Assembly (NCBI GenBank): GCA_018195615.1
Contig: JAGTPG010000002.1
Location: forward strand, 5,945,501-6,009,500
Source: Streptomyces tuirus
GTDB lineage: Bacteria > Actinomycetota > Actinomycetes > Streptomycetales > Streptomycetaceae
Length of the DNA stretch: 64,000 bases
Reading direction: 5' to 3'
Shown here: positions 1-7,343 of the stretch, one piece after another
How the letters are laid out: each line of letters opens with the position of its first letter
How positions within the stretch are numbered: position 1 is the stretch's first letter
The notes under the pieces: model-generated
Told to the model about the DNA's origin: nothing
Databases searched by the model: none
The model's input: the letters and a program-made list of their open reading frames with translations, nothing else
Translations under genes and position numbers: made by a program

Positions 1-60
1 CGGGTTGTCCGTGTACGGCACGTGCTCGGCGCGGCCCAGATTCACTGACAGAAGCTTCAT
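1..60 (-). CDS. MOSC domain-containing protein, N-terminal fragment (partial)
   Basis: Reading the minus strand from an ATG at 60-58 gives 20 residues beginning MKLLSVNLGRAEHVPY, then the window ends. This N-terminus matches the start I know for actinobacterial MOSC-domain proteins (sulfur-carrier or molybdenum-cofactor-sulfurase C-terminal type), which handle cysteine-bound sulfur. Only the extreme N-terminus is present, so the MOSC cysteine cannot be checked. It diverges from the LysR gene with 81 bp between the starts, a common arrangement for a regulator and its target, but that link is inference. Confidence 0.6.
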   Translation of the reverse strand, partial: MKLLSVNLGRAEHVPYTDNP

Positions 61-141
61 GCCCGCACGGTAGGGGAGCGGACCTCAAAGCGTCGACGCA
101 TTATTCGGGGTGTACCTCAAAGGGTCGCTTATCCTCGAAGG

Positions 142-1038
142 GTGATCGAAGCTCGTCATCTCCGCGTACTGCGCGCCGTCGCCGCCACCGGCTCCTTCTC
201 CGCCGCGGGGCGCGAGCTGGGCTGCACCCAGCCGGCCGTGAGCCAGCAGATGAAGGCCCTGGAGGCGTCCGTCGGCACCCCGCTGCTGATCCGCACGGGG
301 CGCGAGATGCGCCTGACCCAGGCCGGCCAGGCCCTGGTGCGGCACGCCGCCGGGATCCTCGCCGGGCTCACGGCCGCGGAGGAGGAGGTCGCCGCCATCG
401 CCGGGCTGCGCGCGGGACGGGTCCGGCTCGTCTCCTTCCCCAGCGGCAGCTCCACCCTCGTCCCGACCGCCCTCGCGGCACTGCGCGACGCCCACCCCGG
501 CACCCGTGTCTTCCTGGAGGAGGCCGAACCGCCCATGTCGGTCGGCATGCTGCGCGAGGGCGACTGCGATGTGGCGCTCGCCTTCCGCTACGAGGGGGCG
601 GCGGACACCGAGGAGTGGGACGACCTCGTCGTACGGCCGCTGCTGTCGGACCGGCTCGTCGCCCTGGTGCCGGAACGGCACCGGCTCGCGGGCGCGGGGT
701 CCGTCGCCATCGGCGAGCTCGCGCGGGAGCCGTGGATCGCGGGCTGCCCGCGCTGCCGCGGGCAACTGGTCGAGGTGTGCGCCGCGGCCGGCTTCACTCC
801 GCGCATCGACTTCGCGACCGACGACTATCCGGCGGTCGCCGGCCTGGTCGGCGCCGGGCTGGGCGTGGCCGTCCTGCCCCAGCTGGCCGTCGAATCCGTC
901 CGGCCGCGGGGCGTACGGACCGTGACGTTGGAGCCGGCGGTGCGCCGGGAGATCGTCGCGCTCACCCTGCCCGACCTCGCCCAGGTCCCGGCGGTGGCGG
1001 CGACACTCGACCAGCTGGCGCGGGCAGCGAGCCGCTGA
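142..1038 (+). CDS. LysR-family transcriptional regulator
   Basis: A 298-residue protein with the LysR layout. An N-terminal winged helix-turn-helix covers about residues 1-60 (LRAVAATGSFSAAGRELGCT, then QPAVSQQMKALE). The effector-binding domain follows, with the usual SFPSGSSTLVPTAL segment near residue 95 and a VGAGLGVAVLPQLA segment near residue 235. The start is GTG at 142, and no strong Shine-Dalgarno is visible. It is transcribed away from the MOSC gene and probably regulates itself and that neighbour from the 81-bp gap, as LysR proteins usually do. The effector cannot be predicted. Confidence 0.9.
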   Translation: MIEARHLRVLRAVAATGSFSAAGRELGCTQPAVSQQMKALEASVGTPLLIRTGREMRLTQAGQALVRHAAGILAGLTAAEEEVAAIAGLRAGRVRLVSFPSGSSTLVPTALAALRDAHPGTRVFLEEAEPPMSVGMLREGDCDVALAFRYEGAADTEEWDDLVVRPLLSDRLVALVPERHRLAGAGSVAIGELAREPWIAGCPRCRGQLVEVCAAAGFTPRIDFATDDYPAVAGLVGAGLGVAVLPQLAVESVRPRGVRTVTLEPAVRREIVALTLPDLAQVPAVAATLDQLARAASR

Positions 1039-1105
1039 CGCGGCAGGCCCGCTGCACCCAAAAACCAACGGCACGCATGCGCGTGCCTGTTGCGGAAACG
1101 TTCCT

Positions 1106-1435
1106 TCAGTTGTGGGAGGCGGCGTGCCCACTGGATGTCGACGCCGACACCAGCCGGTTGCGCGCCCGACCCATCAGCTCTTCGCGCTCGTCCTCGGTCA
1201 GCCCGCCCCACACGCCGTACGGCTCACGCACCGCCAACGCGTGAGCGGCGCACTCGGCGCGTACCGGGCACCTCATGCAGACCTCTTTGGCCGAGTTCTC
1301 GCGAGCACTCCGAGCCGCACCGCGCTCGCCCTCCGGATGGAAGAAGAGCGAGCTGTCCACCCCGCGACAGGCAGCCAGCAGCTGCCAGTCCCACAGGTCC
1401 GCGTTCGGTCCGGGAAGGCGGGAGAAATCTGCCAT
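1106..1435 (-). CDS. whiD: WhiB-family iron-sulfur sporulation regulator WhiD
   Basis: A 109-residue Wbl protein. The four [4Fe-4S] cysteines are at 23, 53, 56 and 62 (LLAACRG; CMRCPVRAEC), followed by the G(V/I)WGG turn at 74-78 and a basic C-terminus. I chose the internal ATG at 1435, preceded by AAGGGG at a suitable distance; the longer reading frame upstream has no Shine-Dalgarno and unlike sequence. In Streptomyces coelicolor whiD lies beside bldM, and the M. tuberculosis counterpart WhiB3 lies beside sigD and guaB2. That is the order seen here, and it separates WhiD from other Wbl proteins. WhiD acts late in sporulation with a principal sigma factor. It is divergent from bldM across about 380 bp. 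Confidence 0.92.
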   Translation of the reverse strand: MADFSRLPGPNADLWDWQLLAACRGVDSSLFFHPEGERGAARSARENSAKEVCMRCPVRAECAAHALAVREPYGVWGGLTEDEREELMGRARNRLVSASTSSGHAASHN

Positions 1436-1511
1436 TACGTGACCCCTTGTAGCCGTTCTGGGCGGATCCGGTGTCAACGACCGTACAACTACGATCTAAG
1501 GAGATGAAAAT

Positions 1512-1640
1512 ATGACTCATTGCGAATCTAGCTCCAGACACTGGCAAAGCGGAAGAAATGGGTCTGAATGGGGCATAGGTTGTGATGAAAGTTCGAGGGT
1601 CTGCTGCGCATATCTGCACCGTGTCCGCCCCCTCACGTAG
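1512..1640 (+). CDS. possible small ORF (42 aa) upstream of bldM
   Basis: A near-perfect Shine-Dalgarno (AAGGAG at about 1498-1503) lies 8 nt before an ATG at 1512, opening a 42-codon frame that ends at TAG 1640, just before the bldM promoter. The peptide has four cysteines (residues 4, 29, 35 and 36) and is rich in Ser and Trp. Third-position GC is unusually low for this genome, so it does not look like an ordinary Streptomyces gene. It could be a real small protein, a leader read from a distal promoter, or a chance frame inside conserved regulatory DNA. Confidence 0.3.
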   Translation: MTHCESSSRHWQSGRNGSEWGIGCDESSRVCCAYLHRVRPLT

Positions 1641-1664
1641 AGTGCCGAAGATGGCAGCCGGCCC

Positions 1665-1692
1665 CGTAACTCTTTCGAGTGACCGTCGTTGA
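1665..1692 (+). promoter_or_regulatory. BldN-type (ECF sigma) promoter of bldM
   Basis: CGTAAC (1665-1670) and CGTTGA (1687-1692) are separated by exactly 16 bp. From memory this is the bldMp1 promoter recognised by the developmental ECF sigma factor BldN in S. coelicolor. It sits about 124 bp before the bldM start. It implies that bldM is switched on by BldN during aerial growth. Confidence 0.85.
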
Positions 1693-1815
1693 GAGTGCGA
1701 GGCGGTTGAAGGAACAAGCGCTCGGACGGGCGTCCGAGACGGTCGACCGCACAGGTGACGATTTCGTACCAGCCTGGAGGCTCAAGGTGACGCGCATCAG
1801 CTGCGGAGGGCGGTC

Positions 1816-2427
1816 ATGACATCCGTCCTCGTCTGCGACGACTCCCCGCTTGCCCGAGAGGCGCTCCGTCGCGCGGTCGCGACCGTGCCCGGCGTAGAGC
1901 GCGTGACGACGGCGGCCAACGGCGAGGAAGTCCTCCGCCGCTGGGGGGCCGACCGCTCGGACCTGATTCTGATGGACGTACGCATGCCCGGACTGGGCGG
2001 CGTCGAGACGGTCCGGCGGCTGCTGTCCGCCGACCCCGGTGCGCGCATCATCATGCTCACCGTCGCCGAGGACCTGGACGGCGTGGCGCTCGCGGTCGCC
2101 GCCGGTGCCCGCGGCTATCTGCACAAGGACGCCTCCCGCGCGGAACTCCGCGCGACGGTGACGCAGGCCCTGGCCGACCCGACCTGGCGGCTCGCCCCGC
2201 GTCGGCTGCGCTCGGCGGAGATGGGCGCCGCGCCGACGCTCACGGCGCGTGAGATCCAGGTCCTCGAAGGCATGAGCCACGGCCGCTCGAACGCGGAGAT
2301 CGGCCGCGAGCTGTTCCTCTCCGAGGACACGGTCAAGACGCACGCCCGGCGCCTGTTCAAGAAGCTCGGCGCGTCGGACCGGGCCCACGCCGTGGCGCTC
2401 GGCTTCCGGTGGGGTCTGGTGCGCTAG
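1816..2427 (+). CDS. bldM: atypical NarL/FixJ response regulator BldM
   Basis: A 203-residue protein: receiver domain at 1-120 with acidic residues D8/D9 and phospho-acceptor position D54 (LILMDVRMPG), then a LuxR-type DNA-binding helix-turn-helix at about 139-190 (LTAREIQVLEGMSHGRSNAE). Its length and sequence match BldM, an orphan regulator needed for aerial hyphae. BldM acts as a homodimer or with WhiI, and published work found D54 dispensable. The ATG at 1816 has GGAGGG 6 nt upstream. No histidine kinase is adjacent, as expected for an orphan. A BldN-type promoter lies at 1665-1692. Confidence 0.96.
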   Translation: MTSVLVCDDSPLAREALRRAVATVPGVERVTTAANGEEVLRRWGADRSDLILMDVRMPGLGGVETVRRLLSADPGARIIMLTVAEDLDGVALAVAAGARGYLHKDASRAELRATVTQALADPTWRLAPRRLRSAEMGAAPTLTAREIQVLEGMSHGRSNAEIGRELFLSEDTVKTHARRLFKKLGASDRAHAVALGFRWGLVR

Positions 2428-3195
2428 GGCCTGCTGTTCGGATCAGGTCGCAGGAAACTGACGGCATCTTGCTCAGCGCCGGTGAGCGGGGTCTGGTGCG
2501 TGCGGCTGCGAGGCGGAGGAGGGCGTCGATGCGATGGGCTCCCTCCGCGCGAGCGCAGCCGAGCGTGAGGGAATCGGCACCCGGCGGCAACGCGGCAGAT
2601 GCGCGTGCCCGGCCCCGCGTCCGCGGCGTGATCCCAACGGCAGGCCCCATGGAGTGCCCGCACAGTCCGGCCTGCCCCGCGACGCCCGGCACGCCCTCGC
2701 GCCGCGCCGGGCGAACACCCGGGCACGACCGGCACGCGGGTGTCCGCCCGGCCATGGGCAGGGGGTACCTCCGTGACGCCGCAGGGCCCGCCGTCCCTCG
2801 GCCTGTCCTATGGGCGGGGCCGACCGCGACGCCCGGCCTCCGGGGCGGTCAGGAGTGCGGGGGCATGCGGATGCCCCCGCGTGGGCCGCACCCGCGGGGG
2901 CGCAGGACGGCGGCCGACGACAACGCGGGTGGGGGCCTCACCCTGCCCGGACAACGTCGAGAGCTCGGAAGGCTGTGCGGGAGGCCCTGCATTCCCGGGA
3001 GGGTCCGGACGGCGGGCTCCAGGGGTGACCGCCTGTGTCGCGGCGGTTCCGACGCGGGCACGGAAAGCCAGGTGGGCGGGGGTGGACCGGGTGCCCGACG
3101 GGTGCCCGCTGCTCGTTTCGCGGCGGATGCCGCATCCTTGAGGGTGTGGAGTTCCTCGGGACGAGTCGGTCGAGCGGAAGGGGAGGGCGCAGGGG
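2428..3195. other. 768-bp region without a convincing gene
   Basis: Between bldM and the sigma gene all long frames have no family resemblance, lack ribosome sites and are full of Gly/Arg/Pro, typical of GC-rich non-coding DNA. It contains a perfect hairpin at 2857-2880. Its first part (2428 to about 2575, starting directly after the bldM stop) looks like a dispersed Streptomyces repeat or mobile-element remnant, but I cannot confirm that without a search. The 3' part must hold the promoter of the sigma gene. Confidence 0.6.
2857..2880 (+). terminator. perfect 10-bp hairpin, possible terminator
   Basis: GCGGGGGCAT (2857-2866) and its exact complement (2871-2880) flank a 4-nt loop. There is no T-tract, which is common for Streptomyces terminators. 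It lies 430 bp after bldM, so it may end bldM read-through or insulate the sigma gene. Confidence 0.45.
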
Positions 3196-3873
3196 ATGAG
3201 TGCCGGCGCACCTGCTCATAACGCTTCGGTGCACAACAACGGCCGTGGTGCCACGGGCCCGACAGCCGCAAGGCACCATGGACCGATGCGCGACGACGAG
3301 GCGGTCCATGCCCAAGGGGCGATCGGCGGGCTCGTCCATCGCGCCGTCGACGGGGACGAGCAGGCCACGCACGATCTGCTCGCCCACGTCCACCCCTTGG
3401 CGCTGCGCTACTGCCGCACCCGCCTGTCCCGCCTCCCGGGCGACGCCCGGCACTTCGTGGAGGACCTGGCCCAGGAAGTCTGCGTGGCGGTGCTCCTCGC
3501 GCTGCCCCGCTACCGGGACACCGGGCGCCCCTTCGAGGCGTTCGTCTTCGCCATCGCCGCCCACAAGGTCGCCGACCTGCAGCGCGCGGCGATGCGCCAC
3601 CCCGGCTCGACGGCCATCCCCTCCGACGAGATGCCGGAGCGGCCCGACGACTCCCTGGGGCCGGAGGAGCGCGCGCTGCTCAGCAGTGACGCGGAATGGG
3701 CCAAGAAGCTCCTGGCCAACCTCCCCGAGAACCAGCGGGAGCTGCTGCTGCTGCGGATCGCGGTGGGCCTCACGGCCGAGGAGACGGGCCAGATGTTGGG
3801 AATGTCACCCGGCGCGGTCCGGGTGGCGCAGCACCGGGCGCTGAGCCGGCTGCGGGCACTGGCCGAGCAGTAG
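3196..3873 (+). CDS. shbA: ECF RNA polymerase sigma factor, ShbA/SigD type
   Basis: A 225-residue ECF sigma factor. Region 2 spans about residues 50-120 (LAQEVCVAVLLALPRYRDTG, then FVFAIAAHKVADLQRAAM). Region 4 spans about 165-220 (LPENQRELLLLRIAVGLTAE, then MSPGAVRVAQHRALSRL). It closely resembles M. tuberculosis SigD and lies in the same whiB3-sigD-guaB2 order. In Streptomyces the equivalent gene is shbA, whose product transcribes hrdB, the principal sigma gene. I chose ATG 3196 because AAGGGGAGG precedes it; ATG 3286 is a possible alternative. No anti-sigma gene is adjacent. Confidence 0.85.
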   Translation: MSAGAPAHNASVHNNGRGATGPTAARHHGPMRDDEAVHAQGAIGGLVHRAVDGDEQATHDLLAHVHPLALRYCRTRLSRLPGDARHFVEDLAQEVCVAVLLALPRYRDTGRPFEAFVFAIAAHKVADLQRAAMRHPGSTAIPSDEMPERPDDSLGPEERALLSSDAEWAKKLLANLPENQRELLLLRIAVGLTAEETGQMLGMSPGAVRVAQHRALSRLRALAEQ

Positions 3874-4028
3874 CCCTTCACCGGGACAGACCCTGCGTTG
3901 AACAGGCGGTGCGCCGCTCCCGTACGAACATACGAAGCCCCGAGCCAGCCGGAACCGTGGAATGAGACAGCCGCGCTTCCCGTTAGCATGGACATCCGCA
4001 CCGATCAAGGCCATTTGGGGAAGGTGTC

Positions 4029-5530
4029 ATGACTGCCAACGTCGACGGAGTGCCCGGAAAATTCGCGACACTCGGGCTGACCTACGACGACGTGCTGCTG
4101 CTGCCGGGCGCATCCGAGGTGCTCCCGAACGCGGTCGACACCTCGTCCCGCATCTCCCGCAACGTCCGGGTCAACATCCCCCTGCTGTCCGCCGCCATGG
4201 ACAAGGTCACCGAGTCGCGCATGGCGATCGCGATGGCCCGTCTGGGCGGTGTCGGCGTACTGCACCGCAACCTCTCCGTCGAGGACCAGGTCAACCAGGT
4301 CGACCTGGTGAAGCGGTCCGAGTCCGGCATGGTCACCGACCCCATCACGGTGCACCCGGAGGCCACGCTCGCCGAGGCCGACGCCCTGTGCGCCAAGTTC
4401 CGCATCAGCGGCGTCCCCGTCACCGACCCGGCCGGCAAGCTGCTCGGCATCGTCACCAACCGGGACATGGCCTTCGAGACGGACCGCTCCCGTCAGGTGC
4501 GCGAGGTCATGACCCCGATGCCGCTCGTCACCGGCAAGGTCGGCATCTCCGGTGTCGAGGCCATGGAGCTGCTGCGCAAGCACAAGATCGAGAAGCTGCC
4601 GCTGGTCGACGACGCGGGCGTCCTCAAGGGCCTCATCACGGTCAAGGACTTCGTCAAGGCCGAGAAGTACCCGAACGCCTCCAAGGACGCCGAGGGCCGA
4701 CTGCTCGTCGGTGCCGCGGTGGGCGCCAGCCCCGAGGCCCTGGAGCGCGCCCAGGCCCTCGCCGAGGCCGGTGCGGACTTCCTGGTCGTCGACACCTCGC
4801 ACGGCCACAGCAGCAACGCCCTCAGCTGGATGTCGAAGATCAAGTCCAGCGTCTCCGTCGACGTGATCGGCGGCAACGTCGCCACGCGAGACGGCGCGCA
4901 GGCCCTCATCGACGCCGGTGTCGACGGCATCAAGGTCGGTGTGGGCCCCGGTTCCATCTGCACGACCCGAGTGGTCGCCGGCATCGGCGTCCCCCAGGTC
5001 ACCGCCATCTACGAGGCCTCCCTGGCGGCCCGCCCGGCCGACATCCCGCTGATCGGCGACGGCGGCCTCCAGTACTCGGGCGACATCGGCAAGGCGCTCG
5101 CCGCCGGCGCCGACACGGTCATGCTGGGCAGCCTGCTCGCGGGCTGCGAGGAATCCCCGGCGAGCTGCTCTTCATCAACGGCAAGCAGTTCAAGTCGTAC
5201 CGCGGCATGGGCTCCCTCGGCGCCATGCAGTCCCGCGGCCAGGGCAAGTCGTACTCGAAGGACCGCTACTTCCAGGCGGAGGTCTCCTCCGACGACAAGC
5301 TCGTGCCCGAGGGCGTCGAGGGCCAGGTGCCCTACCGCGGCCCCCTGGCCAACGTGCTGCACCAGCTCGTCGGCGGTCTGCGCCAGACCATGGGCTACGT
5401 GGGCGCCGCCACCATCGGGGAGATGGAGTCCAAGGGCCGCTTCGTCCGGATCACCTCCGCGGGCCTCAAGGAGAGCCACCCGCACGACATCCAGATGACG
5501 GTCGAGGCGCCGAACTACAGCAACAAGTGA
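4029..5530 (+). CDS. guaB: IMP dehydrogenase (frameshifted as sequenced)
   Basis: Oxidises IMP to XMP with NAD+, the committed step of GMP synthesis. The N-terminal barrel begins LTYDDVLLLPGASEVLP; two CBS domains occupy about residues 95-215; the catalytic loop GVGPGSICTTR carries Cys311; the C-terminal flap begins KQFKSYRGMGSLGAMQSRG. The frame breaks at the C-run 5155-5158: one extra C restores LLAGCEESPGELLF and a 500-residue protein, the normal length. The gene is essential, so a sequencing error is far likelier than a pseudogene. ATG 4029 has GGGGAAGG upstream. A hairpin terminator follows, and guaB3 is next. Confidence 0.96.
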
Positions 5531-5553
5531 CCCTCACGCGCGCGTGAGGCTCC

Positions 5554-5592
5554 GACGAGGGCGGTCCCGGACCCACCGGGGCCGCCCTCGTC
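5554..5592 (+). terminator. rho-independent-type terminator after guaB
   Basis: An 11-bp perfect stem (GACGAGGGCGG at 5554-5564, complement at 5582-5592) is extended by inner CCCGG/CCGGG pairing. A second palindrome, CCTCACGCG/CGCGTGAGG, lies just upstream after the stop codon. There is no clear T-tract. Confidence 0.7.
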
Positions 5593-5647
5593 ATGCCCGT
5601 CGGCGATACTGGAAGACGCTGAAACGCATCAGGGAAAGGCCACAGAC

Positions 5648-6771
5648 GTGACTGAGATCGAGATCGGGCGCGGCAAGCGCGGCCGCCGGGCGTACGCCTT
5701 CGACGACATCGCCGTCGTCCCCAGCCGCCGTACGCGGGACCCGAAGGAGGTCTCGATCGCCTGGCAGATCGACGCCTACCGCTTCGAGCTGCCGTTCCTG
5801 GCCGCCCCATGGACTCGGTCGTCTCCCCGGCAACCGCGATCCGCATCGGCGAGCTCGGCGGCCTCGGCGTGCTGAACCTCGAGGGCCTGTGGACGCGGCA
5901 CGAGGACCCGCAGCCGCTGCTCGACGAGATCGCCGAGCTGGACGCGGAGACCGCGACCCGGCGCCTGCAGGAGATCTACGCCGCGCCGATCAAGGAGGAG
6001 CTGATCGGGGCCCGCATCAAGGAGGTGCGCGACTCCGGCGTCGTCACGGCCGCCGCGCTCTCCCCGCAGCGCACGGCCCAGTTCTCCAAGGCGGTTGTGG
6101 ACGCGGGCGTGGACATCTTCGTCATCCGCGGTACGACGGTGTCGGCGGAGCACGTCTCCTCCTCGCACGAGCCGCTGAACCTGAAGCAGTTCATCTACGA
6201 GCTCGACGTCCCGGTGATCGTCGGCGGCTGCGCCACGTACACCGCCGCCCTGCACCTGATGCGCACCGGCGCGGCCGGTGTGCTGGTCGGCTTCGGCGGC
6301 GGCGCCGCGCACACCACGCGCAACGTGCTGGGCATCCAGGTCCCGATGGCCACGGCGGTGGCCGACGTGGCCGCGGCCCGCCGGGACTACATGGACGAGT
6401 CCGGCGGCCGGTACGTGCACGTGATCGCGGACGGCGGTGTCGGCTGGTCCGGCGACCTGCCCAAGGCGATCGCCTGCGGCGCCGACGCGGTGATGATGGG
6501 CTCCCCGCTCGCCCGCGCCACGGACGGCCCGGGCAAGGGCCACCACTGGGGCATGGAGGCGGTGAACGAGGAGCTGCCGCGCGGCAAGAAGGTCGCCCTC
6601 GGCACGGTCGGCACCATCGAGGAGATCCTCACCGGCCCGTCCCACACCCCCGACGGCTCGATGAACTTCTTCGGCGCCCTCCGCCGCGCCATGGCCACGA
6701 CCGGCTACAGCGAGCTGAAGGAGTTCCAGCGGGTCGAGGTGACGGTGGCGGACTCGCAGCACCGGCGGTAG
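5648..6771 (+). CDS. guaB3: GuaB3-family IMP dehydrogenase-related protein (frameshifted as sequenced)
   Basis: A (beta/alpha)8-barrel paralogue of IMP dehydrogenase lacking CBS domains, 374 residues once corrected. It starts GTG 5648 with GGGAAAGG upstream. The frame breaks at the C-run 5805-5808; one more C gives FLAAPMDSVVSPATAIRIGE. In the loop that aligns with the IMPDH catalytic site the sequence is GFGGGAAHTTRNVLG, with His where guaB has Cys, so it should not be a normal IMP dehydrogenase. GuaB3 proteins elsewhere have been linked to GMP reductase-like activity. It follows guaB after a terminator and has its own terminator, so it probably has its own promoter. Confidence 0.9.
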
Positions 6772-6785
6772 GCCGCAAGAGCTGG

Positions 6786-6830
6786 AAGGGCCGGTCACTC
6801 CCCCTGCAGGTGGGGTGACCGGCCCTTTTG
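6786..6830 (+). terminator. strong terminator after guaB3
   Basis: AAGGGCCGGTCAC (6786-6798) pairs perfectly with GTGACCGGCCCTT (6815-6827), and the stem is followed by TT. This is one of the clearest terminators in the window. Confidence 0.9.
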
Positions 6831-7067
6831 CGTGCCCGTGGGTGCGTTGGGCGGGGCGTGTTGTGGGGCAGGGGCGCGTGGTTGTGTTCGGGGCGAATGT
6901 GGGCCGAACGGGCGTAGTGGGGCGGTAATGTCCGTGATCGGCGACCCGGTTGTCTGGGGCGCCCCCTTCCAAGGACACGGTTCCGGACCCCGCCCTCGGG
7001 GCCCGGCCCGAAATCCAACGTGCTGCCTACCGGGCCAATGGGTGGCGTCGTGGAAGGGGGCGCGCCC

Positions 7068-7184
7068 ATGGGCCGTCACCGCAAGCCCACCCGTCGGGAC
7101 CGCATCCGGCTTCGGCTGGCTCAGTACTGGCTGAGGCTGGTGAAGTTCCGGAGGAGGTGTGTCTTGTGGATCTACGGGCGATGA
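7068..7184 (+). CDS. possible small basic protein (38 aa)
   Basis: ATG 7068 is preceded by GGAAGGGGG about 8 nt upstream and opens a 38-codon frame starting MGRHRKPTRRDRIRLRLAQY, ending TGA 7184. The peptide is extremely Arg-rich with a short hydrophobic C-terminus (CVLWIYGR). A second strong ribosome site (GGAGGAGG at 7151-7158), before a GTG that opens only a 13-codon frame, overlaps its end. The rest of the roughly 570 bp between guaB3 and the next gene shows nothing else. I recognise no family; it may be real, but evidence rests only on the ribosome site. Confidence 0.35.
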   Translation: MGRHRKPTRRDRIRLRLAQYWLRLVKFRRRCVLWIYGR

Positions 7185-7343
7185 GCGGCCACCCCTACGT
7201 CAACTAGGGGTGGACACTCCGTGATTCGCCCGGAGCCCGCTGCAGTGGCCGCTGCGGTGGGCTCCACCTGTTTCCGTAAGGTACCCGCGTTGCGCGCCGC
7301 ATGTCACCAGCCGAAGGTGGTCACGCACTCCACGCGCCCCCCT

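Noticed and set aside
2409..3221. 270-codon plus-strand frame between bldM and shbA
   Set aside because: No ribosome site, starts inside bldM, Gly/Arg/Pro-rich with no recognisable family; treated as non-coding.
5155..5158. Programmed ribosomal frameshift in guaB
   Set aside because: No slippery heptamer or stimulatory structure; the same type of one-base loss recurs in about 15 unrelated genes, so an error explains it better.
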